From contig NZ_JAQGLK010000048.1 of assembly GCF_028292925.1 (NCBI RefSeq), positions 1 through 54,539 of the forward strand: DNA of 54,539 nucleotides. Direction: 5' to 3'. Position 1 is the first letter of the stretch, and each line of letters starts with the position of its first letter. The translations under genes and the position numbers were made by a program. The DNA comes from Sphingomonas bacterium (GTDB lineage: Bacteria; Pseudomonadota; Alphaproteobacteria; Sphingomonadales; Sphingomonadaceae). Positions 26,332 through 35,272 of the stretch are shown one piece after another. The notes below the pieces were generated by a model, which saw only the letters and a list, made by a program, of their open reading frames with translations, did no database searches and was not told the DNA's origin.

Positions 26332-27734
26332 ATCCCGGTCGAGAGCCCGGCGTGCAGCGTCGTATCGCTGCCGTCGCCTGCCGGACGGGTCAAGGCGAGC
26401 GTGGCGATCAGGCCGGTCGGATGAGCGGGTTCCAGACGGAGCGTGCCGCCATGGCTCTCGGCAACGCTGCGGGCGATGGCCAGGCCCAGCCCGCTGCCGC
26501 CGGTTGCACGGTTGCGCGATCCCTCGATCCGGTAAAAGGGCTGAAGCACGCGCTCCAGCTCGTCCTCGGCAATCCCCGGCCCATTATCCGTCACTTGCAG
26601 ATCGATCCTGTCACCCCGCGCGATCACCGCCACCTCCGCGCTGCCGCCGTAGAGCACGGCATTGTCGATCAGGTTGCGCAAGCCCCGCCGCAGCAAGGTC
26701 GGCTGGACCCCGAGGACGGCGCGGGGCGAGGGCGCGAAGCGTACCGGCTGGCCGCGATCGGCATATTCCTCGACGATCGCCTCCGCCAGCGCGGCAACAT
26801 CCATCGCCCGCGCCTCCTCCCGCGCGCGGCCTGACCGGGCGAGGACGAGGATGTCCTCCAGCATCGCCGTCATCTCCTCGATCTTGGCGACGGCGGCGGC
26901 GCGTTCGTCCTCCGGGTCCATGCTCTCGACGCGGATGCGAAGCGAGGCGAGCGGGGTGCGCAGATCGTGGCCGATGGCCCCCAGCATGCGATCCTTCTCG
27001 TCGATCAGGCTGACGACACGGGCGTTCATGGCGTTGAACGCCTCGATCGCGACGCGCAGATCGGCCGGGCCTTCGGCGGCAACCGGGGCGGGATCGGTGC
27101 GCCCGCGGAATCGCTCCGCGGCGCGGGTGAGATTGCGCAACGGCCGCGCGATGCGGGTGGCGAGCCACAGCGTCGGGCCAAGCACGATCAGGTAGAGCAG
27201 CAACGTTGCCGCGGCGAGCCGCGCGGCGAACCACGGATCGCGCCGGGGCGTCATCATCTGCCCGACCAGCCAGTCGCCGCCCGGCCGGCGCATCGCCAAC
27301 CGGAGGATCTGCGCGTCCCTGCGCTGCCGCCGGCCGGCATCCCGAGGTGGCGGCGTGCCGTGCCCGGCACGAACGTCGGTGGCGACGATGCCGTTCAGGG
27401 CGAGCGCGCGGGCGAGCCGATCCTCCGTGGTGCGCAGCCGCTCGCCGTCGGCCACCCGGCTGGCGGCAGCAAGGGCGAAGCGTGCGCCGCGATGCGAATT
27501 ATCCTGCAGCACGGCGGCGTGGAATTCGGCGCGGGCGGCGGCCAGATCGCCGGCCACGTCGGCAAAGCGGGTGATGGCCGGCCCCTCATTCTGGGCCAGG
27601 CTGAGCTTCTGTCGCTCGTTGAGAATCAGTGCGAGGTTGACGAGTTGCGCGACGAGCAGCGCGATGCCCAGTAGCCAGGCGATCTGCGCCGCCAGGCTGC
27701 GAGGGCGAAGACTGCCCGGCACGAACCGCCTCAT
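26328..27734 (-). CDS. Sensor histidine kinase (EnvZ-like), partner of the RR at 27731
   Basis: A 468-residue membrane kinase. N-terminal helix (about 15-36), a periplasmic sensor loop of about 130 residues, a second helix (about 173-195), HAMP, the H box GAIGHDLRTPLASLRIRVE with phospho-accepting His256, N box RNLIDNAVLYGG, G1 VTDNGPGIAEDE, and G2 GGSGLGLAIARS. The motifs needed for kinase activity are all present. The start overlaps the regulator stop (ATGA), and its own stop overlaps ybaN, so the unit is coupled on both sides. Signal sensed is unknown. Confidence 0.95.
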   Translation of the reverse strand: MRRFVPGSLRPRSLAAQIAWLLGIALLVAQLVNLALILNERQKLSLAQNEGPAITRFADVAGDLAAARAEFHAAVLQDNSHRGARFALAAASRVADGERLRTTEDRLARALALNGIVATDVRAGHGTPPPRDAGRRQRRDAQILRLAMRRPGGDWLVGQMMTPRRDPWFAARLAAATLLLYLIVLGPTLWLATRIARPLRNLTRAAERFRGRTDPAPVAAEGPADLRVAIEAFNAMNARVVSLIDEKDRMLGAIGHDLRTPLASLRIRVESMDPEDERAAAVAKIEEMTAMLEDILVLARSGRAREEARAMDVAALAEAIVEEYADRGQPVRFAPSPRAVLGVQPTLLRRGLRNLIDNAVLYGGSAEVAVIARGDRIDLQVTDNGPGIAEDELERVLQPFYRIEGSRNRATGGSGLGLAIARSVAESHGGTLRLEPAHPTGLIATLALTRPAGDGSDTTLHAGLSTGI

Positions 27735-28453
27735 ATCCGGTGCACGTCGGCGGCAAGCATGTAGCCGCCGCCCCACACCGTCTTGATCAGCTTCGGATCG
27801 GCCGCATCCGCCTCAACCTTGCGACGCAGGCGGCTGACATGGTTGTCGATGCTGCGCTCGAACGCGGCAAGCTCGCGCCCCTGGCTGAGATCGAGCAACT
27901 GGTCGCGGGTGAGCACGCGGCGGGGGTGGGTGACGAACGCGCTCAGCAGGTTGAACTCTCCCGTGGAGAGCGGCACCGCGACACCGGATCCGTCGATCAG
28001 TTCCCGCTCGCCCACCTTCAGCACCCATCCGGCAAAGGCGTATCCGGCGGCATCGGGCGCATGCACCGGAGCGGCGCCGCCCCCGGTCGTCCGGCGCAGC
28101 ACCGCCTTGATCCGGGCGAGCAGTTCGCGCGGCGAAAAGGGCTTGGTGACGTAATCGTCCGCACCGATTTCCAGCCCGATGATCCGGTCCATCTCCTCGG
28201 CCTTGGCGGTGAGGAGGATGATCGGGATCGCGGTGGTGGCGCGGATGAACCCGGCGAGCGAGATGCCGTCCTCGCCCGGCATCATGATGTCGAGGAGGAC
28301 AAGATCGATGCCGTGCACGGCCAGGATCCCGCGCGCGGCCCCGGCATTTTCGGCCTTCGTCACCCGCATCCCGTTCTTGGCGAGATAGCTCGCCAGCGGA
28401 TCGCGGATATCGCGTTCGTCGTCGACCAGCAGGATGTGGGGTTCGTCGGCCAT
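27731..28453 (-). CDS. OmpR-family response regulator
   Basis: A 240-residue DNA-binding regulator: receiver with acidic pocket (VDDERD), phospho-site Asp55 in LLDIMMPGEDG, switch Thr in LLTAKAEE and Lys in TKPFSPREL, then a winged-helix domain (FNLLSAFVTHPRRVLTRDQLLD, SIDNHVSRLRRKVE, IKTVWGGGYML). The ATG at 28453 has AAGAAGG upstream. First gene of the unit with the kinase, YbaN-like protein and flavoprotein. The latter two are natural candidates for co-regulated targets. Confidence 0.96.
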   Translation of the reverse strand: MADEPHILLVDDERDIRDPLASYLAKNGMRVTKAENAGAARGILAVHGIDLVLLDIMMPGEDGISLAGFIRATTAIPIILLTAKAEEMDRIIGLEIGADDYVTKPFSPRELLARIKAVLRRTTGGGAAPVHAPDAAGYAFAGWVLKVGERELIDGSGVAVPLSTGEFNLLSAFVTHPRRVLTRDQLLDLSQGRELAAFERSIDNHVSRLRRKVEADAADPKLIKTVWGGGYMLAADVHRI

Positions 28454-28488
28454 GGCCACCTTCTTAGGCGCTGCTGGGGGCAAGGCGA

Positions 28489-28520
28489 AGCCCCGGCAGG
28501 ATCAGTCTCCCGCCGGGGCT
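28489..28520 (-). terminator. Hairpin downstream of the RcnB-like gene
   Basis: AGCCCCGGC pairs with GCCGGGGCT (9 bases) around a 14-base loop, 11 bases past the RcnB-like stop codon. Followed on the - strand by TTCGCC, so without a strong U tract. Confidence 0.6.
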
Positions 28521-28531
28521 GCAACTCGGTT

Positions 28532-28936
28532 CTAGCGGATGGCGTTGGCGAGCACGGAGGCGATGATGCCGCTGGTCAGGCCGATCAGCACCGCATCGTT
28601 CCCCGACTGGACCCAGCGATAGCCGCGCGGCGCATCGCGCAGCCGATAGGCGCGGGGCGACGAGATCACCCGGTAGTTGCGGGCATAGCGGCTGTCGAAA
28701 CGCTGGCCGCGGGTCCAGCTGCGATACTGGCCGGGGCCAGCGCGGCGATCGTTGCGCACGACGTTCCGGCGGTCGTCGCGGCGCTCGACCCGATCGTTGC
28801 GATCGGAGCGGCCACGATCGTTGCGGTCGTTCTGCTCGTACCGTCCACCGCGATTGTCGTAGCGGTCGCCGGGGGCGGCGAGAACCGGGGCGGCAAGGAC
28901 GCTGGCGGCGAGCGCGGCGATGATGAACTTCTTCAC
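28532..28936 (-). CDS. RcnB-family periplasmic protein
   Basis: A 134-residue exported protein. The GTG start at 28936 is supported by GAGGAG upstream and opens a signal peptide (VKKFIIAALAASVLAAPVLA/APG). The mature part starts with an Arg/Asp/Asn-rich low-complexity stretch (about residues 22-66) and ends with the RcnB fold, YRSWTRGQRFDSRYARNYRV and a C-terminal hydrophobic GLTSGIIASVLANAI. E. coli RcnB influences nickel and cobalt homeostasis; here the metal role is inference. Single-gene unit. Confidence 0.85.
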   Translation of the reverse strand: MKKFIIAALAASVLAAPVLAAPGDRYDNRGGRYEQNDRNDRGRSDRNDRVERRDDRRNVVRNDRRAGPGQYRSWTRGQRFDSRYARNYRVISSPRAYRLRDAPRGYRWVQSGNDAVLIGLTSGIIASVLANAIR

Positions 28937-29059
28937 GGGTGTATCTCCTCAAGCGCGCCGTTCAGCGGCGTTGAAGACAATCTGGGCCTGCCCTGTCGCG
29001 GCGGTATGTCGGCCCGCGGTGATAAGTGTCGCCAATTGTATCGGGCAGGATTGCCGGCA

Positions 29060-29722
29060 TCAGTCTTCGTATCTCTGCTCGGTCCAGGGATCGCCGCGCA
29101 TGTGGTAGCCGTTGACCTCCCAGAAGCCGGGCTCCTCAATGGCGCGGAACTCGATGCGGTTGAGCCACTTGGCGCTCTTCCAGAGATACAGGTGCGGCAC
29201 GATCAGCCGGGCGGGCCCGCCATGATCGCGCGTCAGCGGTTTGCCCGACCATTGGTGGGCCACCAGTGCGTCTGCCGCGGCGAAATCCTCGATCCGCAGG
29301 TTGGTGTCGTAGCGATCGGCGCCGTGCAGGGTCACCGCGGTCGCCTCCGGCAGCGGCCGGACGAGATCGAGCAGATCGCGCGTCGCCACGCCGTCCCACG
29401 CATTGTCGTAGCGCGACCAGCTCGTCACGCAGTGGATGTCGCTGATGCTGCGGGTCTGCGGCAGCGCCATCAGCCCCGCCCAGTCGAGCGTGACCGGGTT
29501 GGCGACCAGGCCGTCGATCGTCAGCGTCCACGTTTCCCGCGGCACTTCGGGCCGGTTGCCCAGATCGAGGACCGGCCAGTTGGTGACGACATGCTGCCCT
29601 GGCGGCAGCCTTTCGGCGTCGGGCCGCGCGATACGGCCGGTCAGGAACCGCTTCTTGTCCGCCCACTCCCGTTTGGAGCGGGTGAGCTTGCTGTCATCGC
29701 GCCGGGTGTCGTCGTCGGTCAT
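29060..29722 (-). CDS. Sulfite-oxidase-like molybdopterin enzyme
   Basis: A 220-residue protein with the sulfite oxidase molybdopterin-binding fold. The metal-ligating Cys98 is in SDIHCVTSWSRYDNAWDGV, and HGADRYDTNL, TRDHGGPARLIVPHLYLWKSAKW and FWEVNGYHMRGDPW are the other cofactor-pocket segments. There is no signal peptide or Tat motif, so a cytoplasmic location is likely, unlike MsrP. The physiological substrate is unknown. Third gene of an operon with GT4 (17 bases) and GH13. Confidence 0.9.
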   Translation of the reverse strand: MTDDDTRRDDSKLTRSKREWADKKRFLTGRIARPDAERLPPGQHVVTNWPVLDLGNRPEVPRETWTLTIDGLVANPVTLDWAGLMALPQTRSISDIHCVTSWSRYDNAWDGVATRDLLDLVRPLPEATAVTLHGADRYDTNLRIEDFAAADALVAHQWSGKPLTRDHGGPARLIVPHLYLWKSAKWLNRIEFRAIEEPGFWEVNGYHMRGDPWTEQRYED

Positions 29723-29739
29723 CGCATCGTTCCTGCGGC

Positions 29740-30747
29740 TTAGCCCAGGATGCTGCGATACAGATGGAGATAGCGATCCGCCATCCGTTCAACGGAGAAG
29801 CGCTCCTCCGCGGCGCGGCGGCAGGCGGCGCGGTCGATATCGCCGAGCCACCCGATCGCCTCGATCGCACCGGCGACATCGTCTACCAGAAAGCCGGTGA
29901 CGCCGTGGTCGATCAGTTCGGGCATCGATCCGCGATTGATCGCGATGACCGGCGTGCCGCAGGCGAGCGCCTCGACCACCGACAGCCCGAACGGCTCATC
30001 GAAGTTGATGAGGTGGAGGAGCGCGGCGGCCGCGCCCAGCGTGCGCCTCCGCTCCACCCCGCCGACCGATCCGCGGTACATCACCCGATCGCCATCGATC
30101 GCCGGGGCGATCGCGCGTTCGTAATAGCCGCTGTCCTGGACGATGCCGGCCATCACCAGCCGGCGGTTCGTTGCACGCGCCGCCTCGATCGCTTCGGCGG
30201 CGCCCTTGTCCGGGTGGATGCGGCCGAAGAACAACAGATTGTGGCTGCCAATGTGATCGAAAGGGAAGTTCCTGATCGAAATGCCGTGATGGATCGTCGC
30301 GGCGTAGCGCAACGCAGGGTGGCGATCGGCCTCGCTGATCGCAACGTAGTGGACGCGGTGCTGGTAGGGTTCGTACATGGGCAGGATGCGATCCGACGAT
30401 AAGCCATGGATCGTCGTAATCATCGGCGTCGGCACCAGCCCGGAAAAGGCGTGCGCCGGGAAATCCGCCTGGTTGTGAATCAGGTCGAACTCGCCCGCGC
30501 GATCGAACAGATGGGCAAGGTGGCGATACTCCCACACCTTCGCATCGATCGACGGATCCTCGGAATACGGGGCGGGGACGACCCCGGCGAGCGTACCGGC
30601 CGTGTGTGAATCGAGCGTCGCGAACAACGTGACGTCGACACCGCGGGCGACCAGCGCCTCGGTCAGCAGGCTGGTGACGAGTTCCCACGGCCCGTAATGG
30701 CGCGGCGGGGTGCGCCACGAGATCGGCGAGAGCATGGCGATGCGCAT
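29740..30747 (-). CDS. Family-4 glycosyltransferase
   Basis: A 335-residue GT-B-fold enzyme. N-terminal Rossmann half with FDLIHNQADFPAHAFSGL, C-terminal donor half with LFFGRIHPDKGAAEAIEA and the GT4 signature EPFGLSVVEALACGTPVIAINRGSMPELI (the two Glu that bind the sugar nucleotide). Donor and acceptor cannot be read from sequence. Position 9 bases behind an alpha-glucosidase gene suggests a role in making or remodelling a small glucoside or glycan (inference). Confidence 0.9.
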   Translation of the reverse strand: MRIAMLSPISWRTPPRHYGPWELVTSLLTEALVARGVDVTLFATLDSHTAGTLAGVVPAPYSEDPSIDAKVWEYRHLAHLFDRAGEFDLIHNQADFPAHAFSGLVPTPMITTIHGLSSDRILPMYEPYQHRVHYVAISEADRHPALRYAATIHHGISIRNFPFDHIGSHNLLFFGRIHPDKGAAEAIEAARATNRRLVMAGIVQDSGYYERAIAPAIDGDRVMYRGSVGGVERRRTLGAAAALLHLINFDEPFGLSVVEALACGTPVIAINRGSMPELIDHGVTGFLVDDVAGAIEAIGWLGDIDRAACRRAAEERFSVERMADRYLHLYRSILG

Positions 30748-30756
30748 CGGGGTCCT

Positions 30757-32361
30757 TCAGCCATCGAGCAGGATGATGCCCTCATTTGGGGCAAGCGGCA
30801 GGGTGCGTCCATCGCAGTCCTCTCCCCCGGTGCGCCATTCCGGCACCGTCGACAGCAGGAGCTGCGGCAGTTCGACATGATCGGGCAGGGTGAAGCGCCG
30901 TTCCTCGTCCGACAGGTTCAGCGCGATGACGAACCGCTCGCCGCCATGCTCCCGCTCGAAACGCAGCACGTCGTCCTCCCCGACGATTTCGCGGATGAGA
31001 CCAACGCGCAAGGCGGCATGCCTGCGGCGCAGTACGAGAAGGTTGCGCGTGAGCGACAGCATCGACGCGGCATCGTCGCTCTGCGCGGCGACGTTGCGGA
31101 TCGCGTGATCCGGGTTGATCGGCAGCCACGGCGTGCCGGTGGTGAAGCCCGCGCCCACGCTCCCGTCCCACGGCATCGGCGTGCGGACCGGATCCCGGCC
31201 GAGGCCGATGCCGGGCTCCCGCAGTTCGCGCGGATCCTGCACCTGGATCGCCGGAATGGCGACGTCGGCCAGCCCGATTTCATCCCCATAGTAAAGCGTC
31301 GGCGTACCGCGCAGCGTCAGCAGCAACATCGCGGCGACGCGCGCCTGGCGCTGGCCGATGCGGCTGGCGATGCGCTGCCGATCATGGTTGCCCAGCACCC
31401 AGTTCGGCCAGCCGCCCGGCGGCAATGCAGCCTCGTAGGCGGCGATGATGCCGGCCAGCGTGGCGGCATCCCAGCGCGCCTCGATCAGCTGGAAGTTGAA
31501 GGGCAGGTGCACCTCCGGCGCGGTGTCGCTGCCATAATAGGTCATCAGTTCCGGCACGGGCAGGTAGATCTCGCCGATCAGCACGCGATCGCCCGCATAG
31601 CCGTCGGCGATGGCGCGCATTTCGGCGGCGATGCCGTGAACCTCCGGCTGGTCGGTCGAGTGGAGTTGCAGCACCTTGTGCATCTCGCCCATGCCCTCGC
31701 GGTAATCGGGGTTCGGGGGGTTGTCCGGGAAGTCGGCGGCCTTGATCATGTGCCACAGCACGTCGATGCGAAACCCGTCGATCCCGCGATCGAACCAGAA
31801 ACGCATCGCATCGTACATGGCGCGCCGCAGCCCAGGCTCGCGCCAGTTGAGGTCGGGCTGTTCCGGCAGGAAGGCGTGGGCATAATATTGGCCGGTCGCG
31901 GCGTCCCAGGCCCATGCCGGGCCGCCGAAATCGCTGATCCAGTTGTTCGGCGGCCCACCGTCCGGTGCGGGATCGCGCCAGATGTACCAGCTACGCTGCG
32001 GATCCGCGCGGGAGGACCGGCTGGCGGCGAACCAGGGGTGCCGATCCGACGAGTGATTCGGCACCAGATCGAGGAGCACGCGTAGCCCCAGATCGTGCGC
32101 GCGGGCCAGCAGCGCATCGAAATCCGCCAACGTGCCGAAGCGCGGATCGACATCGCAATAGTCGGCCACGTCATAGCCGAAGTCCGCCATGGGGGAGGGA
32201 TAGATGGGCGAGATCCAGATCGCGTCGATGCCGAGCGCGGCGACATAGTCGAGCCGGGCGGTGATGCCGGCGAGATCGCCGATGCCGTTGCCGTCGCTAT
32301 CCTGAAAGGAGCGCGGATAGATCTGGTAGATCGTCGCCGACTGCCACCAGTGCGGATCCAT
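30757..32361 (-). CDS. GH13 alpha-glucosidase / oligo-1,6-glucosidase-like hydrolase
   Basis: A 534-residue alpha-amylase-superfamily enzyme. (beta/alpha)8 barrel motifs: WWQSATIYQIYPRSF at the N-terminus, DLVPNHSS (region I), GFRIDVLW with nucleophile Asp200, LIGEIYLP with acid/base Glu264, and GNHDRQR with Asp327. No signal peptide, so cytoplasmic. QVHD-like motifs fit alpha-glucosidases acting on maltose-, isomaltose- or trehalose-type sugars, or glucosyl transfer. The ATG has GGGGAG upstream. First gene of the GH13-GT4-molybdoenzyme operon. Confidence 0.92.
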   Translation of the reverse strand: MDPHWWQSATIYQIYPRSFQDSDGNGIGDLAGITARLDYVAALGIDAIWISPIYPSPMADFGYDVADYCDVDPRFGTLADFDALLARAHDLGLRVLLDLVPNHSSDRHPWFAASRSSRADPQRSWYIWRDPAPDGGPPNNWISDFGGPAWAWDAATGQYYAHAFLPEQPDLNWREPGLRRAMYDAMRFWFDRGIDGFRIDVLWHMIKAADFPDNPPNPDYREGMGEMHKVLQLHSTDQPEVHGIAAEMRAIADGYAGDRVLIGEIYLPVPELMTYYGSDTAPEVHLPFNFQLIEARWDAATLAGIIAAYEAALPPGGWPNWVLGNHDRQRIASRIGQRQARVAAMLLLTLRGTPTLYYGDEIGLADVAIPAIQVQDPRELREPGIGLGRDPVRTPMPWDGSVGAGFTTGTPWLPINPDHAIRNVAAQSDDAASMLSLTRNLLVLRRRHAALRVGLIREIVGEDDVLRFEREHGGERFVIALNLSDEERRFTLPDHVELPQLLLSTVPEWRTGGEDCDGRTLPLAPNEGIILLDG

Positions 32362-32698
32362 CCGATGCTCCCCTGCAAGCGCCCTGTGGAGGCATATTCC
32401 CGGGTTGAAGGAGAAGCCAGCGGTGACGGGTCGGCCGGGCGATCGAGGTGCCGGGCGCGGGGCAGGGCGGCAGCTGGGGATACACCGGGCGCCGCGCTGC
32501 CGTTGCTGCCGGGCATGGGAATCGCCTGCCCGCGGGTGTCGACCGGCTGACGCGGATGGCCGCTGGCGTGTTCGTCAACGATCAGGCCGACCGCATGACG
32601 ATCAGGCCGGCGTGCGAGGCGGGACCGACAGGATCGCCAGATCGGGTGCGGGCCGCGCCCGCCCGGAACAAGCCGAAGCCTGGCCCGGACGGGTGGGT
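32362..32698. other. Intergenic stretch with no recognisable gene
   Basis: Both strands carry open frames here but none has family motifs, a convincing ribosome site or typical third-position bias distinct from neighbours. It should hold the promoter of the GH13 operon (-strand), for which I could not pick a good -10/-35 pair. Confidence 0.5.
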
Positions 32699-32727
32699 CA
32701 GGCAGGGCGGACGAACCGCCCCGCCTG
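32699..32727 (-). terminator. Hairpin downstream of the TorF porin
   Basis: CAGGC-A-GGGCGG pairs with CCGCCC-C-GCCTG around a 5-base loop with one mismatch, 3 bases past the stop codon at 32731. Confidence 0.55.
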
Positions 32728-32730
32728 GGA

Positions 32731-33567
32731 TCAGAACGCTGCCGTCACCGATAAGACGACCGCCGAGCCGGCGATGGTGCCGACGCCATCCTGCCCGCGC
32801 GAGAAGCTCGGCTGGAGGTAGGCGGACTCGCTCTTGGTGATGTCGGTATCGGTGTAGGCGACGCCGAGGGTGACCGGCCCGAGCACGAAATCGGCCCCCA
32901 GCATCCAGTCGACATATTCCCCGGTCGGGGCGACGCTGGTGGCGAACGGCCCGAGGCCCTTGTTGCCGTTCGAGTAGCCGATGTGGCCCTTGAGCGTCAG
33001 CGGCGTGGTGGGGATGCCGGAGCTTATATCACCCCACAGGTAGAGGTTGTCGTTCTTGTCGCCCTCGTCGGTGTAGACGCCGGCGGCAGCGTCCGCGCCA
33101 GTGGCATAGTAAGCGCCGAGCGCCTCCTGCTTGGGCGCATAGGCAATGCCGGCGAGCAGGTTTACCGGCCCGGCGGTTCCGGACAGCTTGACATAGGGCT
33201 CGATGAAGTCGGTGTTATCGAAACCGCCCGGATACATGTACCATGTCGCGCCGACATCCAGGGCGCCGCCCCCGACCGGGACCTTGTACCCGCCGTAGAT
33301 GACAAGTTCCATGTTGGCGCCGCCGAACGTGCCCCAGCCGGACAGGTTCGAGGCCCAGGTGCCGACATAGAGGCCGCTCTCGTGCGTGACGGAGAAGCCG
33401 CCCTGAACGGCCAGTTCCTTATCGGACTGCGATACACCGCGGAAGCGATAGTCGGAAACCAGGCCGACGCTGCCGGCAACGGTGAACGGGGCCTTCGGCT
33501 CGTCCTGCGCGATCGCGGGAGTGGCGGCCAGAATGACGGCCGTTACGGCAGCCAGGCGATACTTCAT
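32731..33567 (-). CDS. TorF-family putative outer-membrane porin
   Basis: A 278-residue beta-barrel protein. The ATG at 33567 starts a signal peptide (MKYRLAAVTAVILAATPAIA/QDE). The mature part begins with VAGSVGLVSDYRFRGVSQSD, diagnostic for the TIGR02001/TorF family, and continues with amphipathic beta strands to a C-terminal aromatic residue (VLSVTAAF), as in outer-membrane proteins. Function: general or specific diffusion pore; no substrate known. Transcribed alone. Confidence 0.9.
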   Translation of the reverse strand: MKYRLAAVTAVILAATPAIAQDEPKAPFTVAGSVGLVSDYRFRGVSQSDKELAVQGGFSVTHESGLYVGTWASNLSGWGTFGGANMELVIYGGYKVPVGGGALDVGATWYMYPGGFDNTDFIEPYVKLSGTAGPVNLLAGIAYAPKQEALGAYYATGADAAAGVYTDEGDKNDNLYLWGDISSGIPTTPLTLKGHIGYSNGNKGLGPFATSVAPTGEYVDWMLGADFVLGPVTLGVAYTDTDITKSESAYLQPSFSRGQDGVGTIAGSAVVLSVTAAF

Positions 33568-33751
33568 GGAACATCCTTCCTCAAATTGAGCTCGGCTGTT
33601 CCTTCCTGCGTCCCGCCGGTCTTCCATCTCATCGGCCCGATGGCCGAGGGGAAGATCCGGGCGGAACCGCAACGGCTACTGACCTCCTGTTGCTACATAG
33701 TTGCCATAGCGTAACTTAATGTTTCTACAGGCATTTGTACCGAGTGTGTTG

Positions 33752-35272
33752 CTATGCAGCAACGAGAACCCGGTGCCTGCTGTCTGCCCCGGAAAGCTCC
33801 ACCGCGGCGCCCGACTGCCGCTTGCGCAACAGCCAGTCGTTCAACATCTCGGCGCAGGTATGATCGATCGCCGAGAGCTGGTGGAGGTCGAGACGGACGC
33901 CCTGTCCGGCCGGCACCGCATCCAGCGCCTTGGACAGCTTGGGCAGGGTGACGAACGTTGCCGCCCCGTTCAGCGCAATCACGCTGCGATCCTCGTCCTG
34001 CCGTTCGTCGACCTTGAGCCGCAGCTTGCGGGCGTGAGGCACGAGTTCGAGGAGGGACAGCCCCAGCCCGATCAGCACGCCGGTCAGCAGATCCGTCGAG
34101 ACGACCATCACGAACGTCGCAACCCAGATCAGTGCCGGCAAGACCCCATATTGGTGGAACAGGTGGCGGACGTGGGTAAGGCTGACCAGGCGCCAGCCGG
34201 TGATCACGAGGATCCCGCCGAGTGCCGCCATCGGGATTTCCCGCAGCAGCCACGGCAGCAACGCCACGAAGCCGAGGATCCATGCGCCGTGCAATATCGT
34301 CGACACGCGCGTTACCGCGCCCGCCTGCACGTTGGCCGAGCTGCGGACGATCACCCCCGTCATGGGGATGGAGCCGGCCGCGCCGCACAGCAGGTTGCCG
34401 ATGCCCTGCGCACGCAATTCCTTGTCGTAGTTGGTCCGCGGGCCATCGTGCATCCGATCCACGGCAGCGGCCGACAGCAGCGTCTCGGCCGAGGCGATGA
34501 ACGCGATCGCCAGAGCGGTGGCGAGAATGGCGGGGTTGAACAGGCTGGAGAACAGGGCCCCATCGGGCACGTTCACGGCAGCGAAGATCGAACTCGGCAC
34601 CTCGACGCGCGCCACATCGAGCCCGGGCACGAACGCGACGAGCGTTCCGGCAAGAACGCCGACCAGCGCACCGGGAACCAGCTTGAGCCGGGCGGGGCGA
34701 TACTTCTCCCACAGCAGCATCGTCGCGATGGTGATGATGCCGATCAGCAGCGCGAGTTCGGTGGCCTGAACGTTCGAGAAAGACAGGCCAAGCACGCGCC
34801 CCGGCATGGCAGCAAGGTTCTGAAGCCCGTGCGGCAGGGGCTTGTGATCGAACAGGACGTGGAACTGGCCGATGACGATCAGCGCGCCGATGCCGGCGAG
34901 CATGCCGTGTACGACGGCCGGCGAGATCGCACGGAACCAGCCGCCGAGCTTCAGCACGCCGGCGAGGATCTGGATGATACCGGCGATGATCAGGATCGGC
35001 GCCAGCGCGGCGATGCCCTGTTCACGGACGATTTCGAAGACGATGACGGCAAGGCCCGCCGCCGGCCCGCTGACTTGCAGCGGCGACCCGGCGAACAGGC
35101 CGACGACCAGCCCGCCGATGATGCCCGTGATGAGTCCCTTCTCCGCGGGCACGCCGGAGGCGACGGCGATGCCCATGCAGAGCGGCATCGCCACGAGGAA
35201 CACGACGATCGACGCGGTGAAATCCCGCGAGAGCGATTTGCTGAGGTAGTTGCCGACCGCGGAACGGGTCAT
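33752..35272 (-). CDS. SulP-family anion transporter, likely bicarbonate
   Basis: A 506-residue membrane carrier with about 12-14 helices. SulP motifs visible: DFTASIVVFLVAMPLCMGIA near the N-terminus, FAGSPLQVSGPAAGLAVIVF, and GNLLCGAAGSIPMTGVIVRSSANV. The C-terminal STAS domain (about residues 420-506) includes RLDLHQLSAIDHTCAEML. The start overlaps the carbonic anhydrase stop (ATGA), and SulP-carbonic anhydrase pairs and fusions are known from other bacteria, so bicarbonate (or sulfate) is the likely cargo. The stop codon sits in a short palindrome (TTGCTATGCAGCAA). Confidence 0.93.
   Translation of the reverse strand: MTRSAVGNYLSKSLSRDFTASIVVFLVAMPLCMGIAVASGVPAEKGLITGIIGGLVVGLFAGSPLQVSGPAAGLAVIVFEIVREQGIAALAPILIIAGIIQILAGVLKLGGWFRAISPAVVHGMLAGIGALIVIGQFHVLFDHKPLPHGLQNLAAMPGRVLGLSFSNVQATELALLIGIITIATMLLWEKYRPARLKLVPGALVGVLAGTLVAFVPGLDVARVEVPSSIFAAVNVPDGALFSSLFNPAILATALAIAFIASAETLLSAAAVDRMHDGPRTNYDKELRAQGIGNLLCGAAGSIPMTGVIVRSSANVQAGAVTRVSTILHGAWILGFVALLPWLLREIPMAALGGILVITGWRLVSLTHVRHLFHQYGVLPALIWVATFVMVVSTDLLTGVLIGLGLSLLELVPHARKLRLKVDERQDEDRSVIALNGAATFVTLPKLSKALDAVPAGQGVRLDLHQLSAIDHTCAEMLNDWLLRKRQSGAAVELSGADSRHRVLVAA

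Noticed and set aside
32448-32840. Forward frame of 130 codons between the GH13 and TorF genes
   Set aside because: Runs into the TorF gene on the other strand and lacks a ribosome site or motifs.
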